NCBI GenBank assembly: GCA_964472495.1
Contig: CAYYLD010000006.1
Span: forward strand, 1 to 32,061
Direction of reading: 5' to 3'
DNA from: CAYXST01 sp964472495
GTDB lineage: Bacteria > Patescibacteriota > Minisyncoccia > Portnoybacterales > UBA2143
Length of the DNA stretch: 32,061 nt
Every line of letters starts with the position of its first letter. Position 1 is the stretch's first letter. Below, one piece after another: positions 29,282 through 32,061 of this stretch. The notes beneath the pieces are model-generated. The model saw only the letters and a program-made list of their open reading frames with translations, was not told where the DNA came from and made no database searches. Made by a program: the position numbers and the translations under genes.

Positions 29282-29707
29282 TTATTTTAAATGTTCTTTA
29301 TATCTTTCTAAAAAGTTTGGCATAGTTGAAGATATATTTTTCATATTCTTTATTTCGTTTATTGTAAAATAGCCTACCTTTTGTCCTTCGTACAATTTAA
29401 TATCATCTAATTCAGCATCTGTATAAGCTAAAAAAATATTTCCAGTAACAGTGTATGATTTGTCTTCAACGCGTAAAATAACGCTATGACTATCTAATAA
29501 TTTAATATCATATATCTCTATATTTATTTCCTCTTTTAATTCCCTCTCAAATGCTTTTAATGGTAGTTCCCCTGACTTTATGCCTCCGCCAAACAAGCCC
29601 CAACGGTTAGGATTAGAAATATCTGGCTTATCATCTCTTAATTGAAATAAATATTTACCAAGTTTCTTATTTTTAATAAATACTTTTGCGCCATCAGTAG
29701 GAATCAT
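29282..29707 (-). CDS. NUDIX hydrolase (cassette 4)
   Basis: 141 residues with a full NUDIX box: GGGIKSGELPLKAFERELKE then EINIEI, matching G-x5-E-x7-R-E-x2-E-E. It hydrolyses a nucleoside diphosphate linked to some group X; the substrate is not readable. RWGLFGGG before the box and DKSYTVTGNIFLAYTDAEL after are typical. No Shine-Dalgarno; the 49-bp repeat at 29736 lies just upstream and includes a TATAAT. Downstream comes boundary copy d. Confidence 0.92.
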   Translation of the reverse strand: MIPTDGAKVFIKNKKLGKYLFQLRDDKPDISNPNRWGLFGGGIKSGELPLKAFERELKEEINIEIYDIKLLDSHSVILRVEDKSYTVTGNIFLAYTDAELDDIKLYEGQKVGYFTINEIKNMKNISSTMPNFLERYKEHLK

Positions 29708-29735
29708 AATGTTTATTTAATTGTATCACGGCCCC

Positions 29736-29784
29736 AGTTCAGCAACTATTATAAAACTCATTGAGAATTATGAATATATGACAA
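29736..29784 (+). repeat. 49-bp direct repeat, copy 1
   Basis: AGTTCAGCAACTATTATAAA ... ATGAATATATGACAA; 48 of 49 bases match 31168-31216. On the minus strand it carries a TATAAT upstream of the NUDIX gene. On the plus strand both copies stay open as a short peptide (LIENYEYM) with the single base change synonymous. Confidence 0.8.
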
Positions 29785-29836
29785 GAACGAAGGAGAAGTT
29801 AGCGGAGATTAAGAGATTTTGTAGAAGTTTGAGTTT

Positions 29837-29866
29837 AGTTCCGAGGGACGGACGATGCTAGAACTT
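29837..29866 (-). repeat. Cassette-boundary element, copy e
   Basis: Minus strand AAGTTCTAGCATCGTCCGTC then CCTCGGAACT; terminal AGTTC/GAACT pair. The left end AGTTCTAGCA also pairs with TGCTGAACT at 29736-29744, giving a 131-bp unit with inverted ends and one bulged base. Confidence 0.65.
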
Positions 29867-29892
29867 ACTTGGTGGGAATTTGAAGAAAAAAG

Positions 29893-30354
29893 TTAAACTT
29901 TTAGTTGTTTATCCAATGGTGGATTAGAAAAATATGCCCTTACATTAAATTCAGAATCCATAAGTTCAATCATTTCAAAATCCTCTCGTTCAATAAGCTT
30001 GAAGCCTTCTTTACCTAAAAACTCTTCCTTGAACTTGTCATAATTATCTACTGTAAAGTCCGCATCACCCCTTTCTGTTCTACTTTTGTCAGGTTTTCTT
30101 ATCTTAGCCAGTTTCAAACTTCCAGCAATTGTATCTAATGGAGTAATTTTAAAAAGAGGACCTGTCTTAGTGTTTAGTATTACCTCTCCAATTTCTTTAA
30201 TAGCTTCAATTAAATCTTCATATTCATTATCGTCTTGGCTGAAAATGGCAGCGTAATTCACAATACTATTATCTCCTTCTATATATTTATCTTTTAATTC
30301 TTTCGCTTGGGACACGATAGATTTAATCATTTTTTGTAATGTTTCTTTTGTCAT
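29893..30354 (-). CDS. Protein of unknown function (cassette 5)
   Basis: 153 residues, acidic and soluble, no signal. N-terminal helix (TLQKMIKSIVSQAKELKDKY), then SIVNYAAIFSQDDNEYEDLIEAIKEIG, and a C-terminal part GPLFKITPLDTIAGSLKLAK IRKP with ERGDADFTVDNYDKFKEEFL. I do not recognise the family. The shared pattern of charged beta strands could be a small ligand-binding fold. Cassette promoter 30363-30391 with TAGAAT lies 8 bases before the ATG. Boundary copy e follows the stop codon after 26 bases. Confidence 0.65.
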   Translation of the reverse strand: MTKETLQKMIKSIVSQAKELKDKYIEGDNSIVNYAAIFSQDDNEYEDLIEAIKEIGEVILNTKTGPLFKITPLDTIAGSLKLAKIRKPDKSRTERGDADFTVDNYDKFKEEFLGKEGFKLIEREDFEMIELMDSEFNVRAYFSNPPLDKQLKV

Positions 30355-30362
30355 AATAATTC

Positions 30363-30391
30363 ATTCTATCAAAAAACCGCCTTCTTGGCGA
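30363..30391 (-). promoter_or_regulatory. Cassette promoter with hairpin spacer (TCGCCA-17-TAGAAT)
   Basis: -35 TCGCCA (30386-30391), -10 TAGAAT (30363-30368) and 17-bp spacer; ATG 8 bases on. The hairpin CGCC-AAGAA-GGCG plus T-run straddles the spacer. Same arrangement as 31950-31978, with identical hairpin. Confidence 0.7.
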
Positions 30392-30405
30392 TTTTTTACG
30401 AGTTT

Positions 30406-30756
30406 TTAATCTTTAATCTCACTTATCTTTTCGTCCTCAGGATTAAATGCTGGGGAATTTATTACAATTGCTTCAAAGATTCCCTGGAATTGATACTCGG
30501 TGTTTTTGGTGATAAACAAAACATCACCTTCTTCGCCAACGAACTTTTTATTTTGACTCTTAGCAGTTAACTTCCCCTTAAGAATATAGTAAACTCTATC
30601 ACTTTTAATATTCTTTGTCGTCTCTTTATGGTTTTTTGCCCTACTAACAGCTACGCTTAAATTCTTGGAATTCTCTTTAGTTAAAAAATTAGTAACTTGG
30701 TAGCTTTTAGCTATTTTTCGCAAGACCCCTTTGCTATTTTTAATAAGTGTTATCAT
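30406..30756 (-). CDS. Cupin-fold protein (cassette 6)
   Basis: 116 residues. The cupin beta-barrel motifs are visible: DRVYYILKGKLTAKSQNKKF (motif 1 region) and GEEGDVLFITKNTEYQFQGI (motif 2), ending in VINSPAFNPEDEK. The usual metal ligands (His, His, Glu, His) are mostly missing, so it is probably a non-catalytic ligand-binding or sugar-type cupin. Promoter at 30765-30793 (TTGTCG-17-TAAAGT), ATG 8 bases after the -10. Between this gene and the one at 29893 only the cassette promoter is present, without a boundary core. Confidence 0.75.
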   Translation of the reverse strand: MITLIKNSKGVLRKIAKSYQVTNFLTKENSKNLSVAVSRAKNHKETTKNIKSDRVYYILKGKLTAKSQNKKFVGEEGDVLFITKNTEYQFQGIFEAIVINSPAFNPEDEKISEIKD

Positions 30757-30764
30757 ATTGCTTT

Positions 30765-30793
30765 ACTTTACCAAAAAACTGCCTGAGCGACAA
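30765..30793 (-). promoter_or_regulatory. Cassette promoter (TTGTCG-17-TAAAGT)
   Basis: -35 TTGTCG (30788-30793), -10 TAAAGT (30765-30770); the spacer ends in TTTTTTGG as in the others. A degenerate version whose hairpin is largely lost. Confidence 0.55.
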
Positions 30794-30804
30794 GATGAAA
30801 ATTT

Positions 30805-30837
30805 GCTCCGCATGCTGAACGAGGTCAGAACCTATTT
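30805..30837 (-). repeat. Cassette-boundary element, copy f
   Basis: Minus strand AAATAGGTTCTGACCTCGTT then CAGCATGCGGAGC; one mismatch (C for G in GACCTCG) from copies b and h over 33 bases. Confidence 0.8.
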
Positions 30838-30845
30838 GTTAGGAA

Positions 30846-30890
30846 ACAAAAAAGACCGTTTAGGATTTGTCCAAGGCTAATCAGTCTTAA
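30846..30890 (-). terminator. Rho-independent terminator of the 29-residue ORF
   Basis: Minus strand AAGAC...GTCTT with inner TTAG/CTAA pairing, followed by TTTTTTG. It lies about 90 bases after the stop of the ORF at 30982 and just before boundary copy f. Confidence 0.6.
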
Positions 30891-30981
30891 TAAAGCCTGT
30901 CTTGAAATTTACCCCTGAAAAACGAACTCCAATAAAACTTGTTTATATAAGGAAAACCGAGTTTCTAGCCATTGTTTATAG

Positions 30982-31071
30982 TTACCTGTCTTTCTCCAAA
31001 TTTCTTCTTGCCTCACGGTCTATAATTGAACTAGCCCGCTCAGCTGGATTGTCTGTCCTATGATGTAACAT
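30982..31071 (-). CDS. 29-residue small ORF with own promoter and strong Shine-Dalgarno
   Basis: Reads MLHHRTDNPAERASSIID then REARRNLEKDR: polar, very basic and acidic, probably helical. A textbook Shine-Dalgarno GGAGG lies six bases before the ATG, a near-consensus promoter (TTGACA-17-TATTCT) lies upstream, and a terminator downstream. It has the full set of gene signals for a tiny protein; function unknown. It could be a small regulator or an antitoxin-like peptide, which is speculation. Confidence 0.5.
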   Translation of the reverse strand: MLHHRTDNPAERASSIIDREARRNLEKDR

Positions 31072-31125
31072 CTCATACCTCCTTATATCTACAGATTCAC
31101 CGCTTAATAACTAAAACTTAAAAAG

Positions 31126-31154
31126 AGAATAACACAAAGATACTATTCTGTCAA
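31126..31154 (-). promoter_or_regulatory. Promoter of the 29-residue ORF (TTGACA-17-TATTCT)
   Basis: Minus-strand -35 TTGACA (31149-31154), 17-bp spacer, -10 TATTCT (31126-31131). The -35 is 13 bases from the end of the 49-bp repeat copy 2. Confidence 0.75.
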
Positions 31155-31167
31155 TGTTTTGCTCCCT

Positions 31168-31216
31168 AGTTCAGCAACTATTATAAAACTCATTGAGAAC
31201 TATGAATATATGACAA
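31168..31216 (+). repeat. 49-bp direct repeat, copy 2
   Basis: AGTTCAGCAACTATTATAAA ... ATGAATATATGACAA; one mismatch to 29736-29784. It is followed to 31285 by diverged but related sequence (peptide KLLEIKRIYRNPRLSPATS then TAA on the plus strand, against KLAEIKRFCRSLSLVPRDG at copy 1). Confidence 0.8.
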
Positions 31217-31291
31217 TAATGAAGAAAAAGTTGTTGGAAATTAAAAGGATTTATAGAAATCCGAGATTATCTCCTGCTACGTCTTAATTTT

Positions 31292-31328
31292 AGCTTTCCG
31301 TCGCGGACGCTATTAGAATCTATTTTGT
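31292..31328 (-). repeat. Cassette-boundary element, copy g
   Basis: Minus strand AGATTCTAATAGCGTCCGCG then ACGGAAAGCT. It overlaps the stop codon (TAG, 31320-31322) of the methyltransferase gene, so the gene's end is set by the element. Confidence 0.6.
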
Positions 31329-31943
31329 GAATACTTTTAATTCTGTATCACCTATTTTTTCTTTTAATTCACCGAAATAAGCACAATAAAACTTAAAATC
31401 GTCATCTAAATAAACTCTCTCAAGTTCATGCGATGGTAAATATTCTAATTCAGATAAATCTATCTCTCTTGGTAATCTAAGGACAATGTTCTGTGTTTTG
31501 TTGCTTATTTTTTTAAATAACTCGTCTGCTGGTGGTTGCATACTGGAAAGCTTAGAAGTATGACTCAGCTTAGATTCTCCAATCTCTGCCCAATCAGGGT
31601 CTAACCAAGCACCATCAATCTCAGGAATTTTATCTAATATTTCTTTATCTAAGAGGTCTCCTTGTATGAATTTGATTTTAGAACAGACGCCCGCGATTTC
31701 GGTATTGATTTCCGCCTGTTCTAAATGTTCGGAGTTAATATCTATTGCGATAACTTGGTTAACATATTTAGCTAATACAATTGTTGTAAATCCTGCTCCA
31801 CAACAAGCGTCTAAAACTATATTGTACCCATTAAACCGTTGAGCAATATGGTCGCCGAGCAAGTGGTGAATTCCCATAACGAAAGTTTTGTCATTAACCT
31901 GATATTCTCTATCAAATTTTTTTGTTATTTTTTCCTTATCCAT
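31320..31943 (-). CDS. SAM-dependent methyltransferase, TGS1/RsmD-like fold (cassette 8)
   Basis: 207 residues. SAM motif I is VLDACCGAGFTTIVLAK (about 43-59), motif II VIAIDINSEHLEQAE, motif III IKFIQGDLLD, and motif IV AWLDPDWAEIG, a DPPW-like catalytic motif related to those of trimethylguanosine-synthase-type and N6/N2 methyltransferases. The acceptor is likely a nucleic-acid base, from the motif; the specific RNA or DNA target is unknown. Cassette promoter 31950-31978; ATG 6 bases after TAGAAT, no Shine-Dalgarno. Ends in boundary copy g. Confidence 0.82.
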   Translation of the reverse strand: MDKEKITKKFDREYQVNDKTFVMGIHHLLGDHIAQRFNGYNIVLDACCGAGFTTIVLAKYVNQVIAIDINSEHLEQAEINTEIAGVCSKIKFIQGDLLDKEILDKIPEIDGAWLDPDWAEIGESKLSHTSKLSSMQPPADELFKKISNKTQNIVLRLPREIDLSELEYLPSHELERVYLDDDFKFYCAYFGELKEKIGDTELKVFTK

Positions 31944-31949
31944 ATTTCA

Positions 31950-31978
31950 ATTCTACCAAAAAAACGCCTTCTTGGCGA
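31950..31978 (-). promoter_or_regulatory. Cassette promoter with hairpin spacer (TCGCCA-17-TAGAAT)
   Basis: -35 TCGCCA (31973-31978), -10 TAGAAT (31950-31955), 17-bp spacer, ATG 6 bases on; the hairpin CGCC-AAGAA-GGCG and T-run fill the spacer. Almost the same sequence as 30363-30391. Confidence 0.7.
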
Positions 31979-32006
31979 CTTTTTAAAAGTTATAGTAAGT
32001 TCAACT

Positions 32007-32040
32007 GGCTCCGCATGCTGAACGACGTCAGAACCTATTT
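32007..32040 (-). repeat. Cassette-boundary element, copy h
   Basis: Identical over 34 bases to copy b (27945-27978). A further gene upstream would start beyond the right edge, so the array continues. Confidence 0.8.
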
Positions 32041-32061
32041 GTTAAATGAAAAAGGAGAGAA

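Noticed and set aside
30406..30756. Toxin-antitoxin pair formed by cassettes 5 and 6
   Set aside because: The two adjacent genes have separate promoters and show no toxin or antitoxin motif; a cupin fold is a better reading of one.
27425..32061. Canonical integron with attC sites
   Set aside because: Except for copy e, boundary copies have no matching GTTRRRY right end before the next gene, and no integron integrase is in the window. The similarity to attC left ends is reported only as a hypothesis.
27425..32061. CRISPR array
   Set aside because: The repeats are 450-970 bp apart and separated by genes, with no cas genes; nothing in the window has CRISPR spacing.

Overview
The window looks like a chromosomal segment of a bacterium from the Candidate Phyla Radiation (Patescibacteria, Parcubacteria-like). 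The evidence is a very short EF-Ts, a release factor without its N-terminal domain, compact and often overlapping genes, many start codons without a Shine-Dalgarno sequence, a minimal Suf system and a membrane pyrophosphatase. The phylum assignment is an inference. The DNA is AT-rich with clear sigma70-type promoters.

Layout. 1-4200 is translation: the end of rpmG, three tRNA genes (Thr-GGT, Tyr-GTA, Thr-TGT), a TPR protein, tsf and rpsB on the minus strand, and rpmE-prfA divergently on the plus strand; the two sets share a palindrome that forms both -35 boxes. trpS follows and meets a HAD phosphatase at a bidirectional terminator. 6130-12892 is a minus-strand operon read from a strong promoter at 12913-12941: DUF5320, a NifX-like protein, a cation diffusion facilitator fused to a NifX-like domain, a MinD-type ATPase with ferredoxin motifs, a CcdA-like thiol transporter, a family 4 uracil-DNA glycosylase, a second MinD-ferredoxin ATPase, a DUF134 regulator and mnmA. 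This looks like a metal and Fe-S handling cluster. 13121-15418 holds a small unknown gene and hppA. 15535-20622 is a MacAB-type exporter (fusion protein, ATPase, two FtsX permeases). 20683-23520 holds small membrane genes and sufC-sufB/D. 23588-26796 is an envelope block: a lipoprotein, a secreted anchored protein, lspA and a membrane-anchored GH10-like glycosidase.

From about 27400 to the right edge the character changes. Single accessory genes, all on the minus strand (small membrane protein, methyltransferases, Zn-ribbon protein, NUDIX, cupin, unknowns, a 29-residue ORF), are separated by copies of a conserved 28-34 bp element (eight seen; one boundary lacks it). Several genes carry the same kind of promoter: a GC-rich hairpin and T-run merged with a -10 box only 6-8 bp from the ATG. 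The region reads like an array of self-contained gene cassettes. Canonical integron attC sites are not demonstrated and no recombinase is in view.

Two families of intergenic palindromes (about 66 bp 'AAAGGGTTGCC...GACCCTTT' and 'GGGGCGTCCCTTTTTACTA...') sit between genes of the metal, exporter, hppA and suf regions. Some lie in 5' leaders, one inside the loop of a terminator. Several genes (rpmE, the HAD gene, the macA-like gene and cassette genes) have a -10 box placed so that transcription should begin at or next to the ATG, which predicts leaderless mRNAs.
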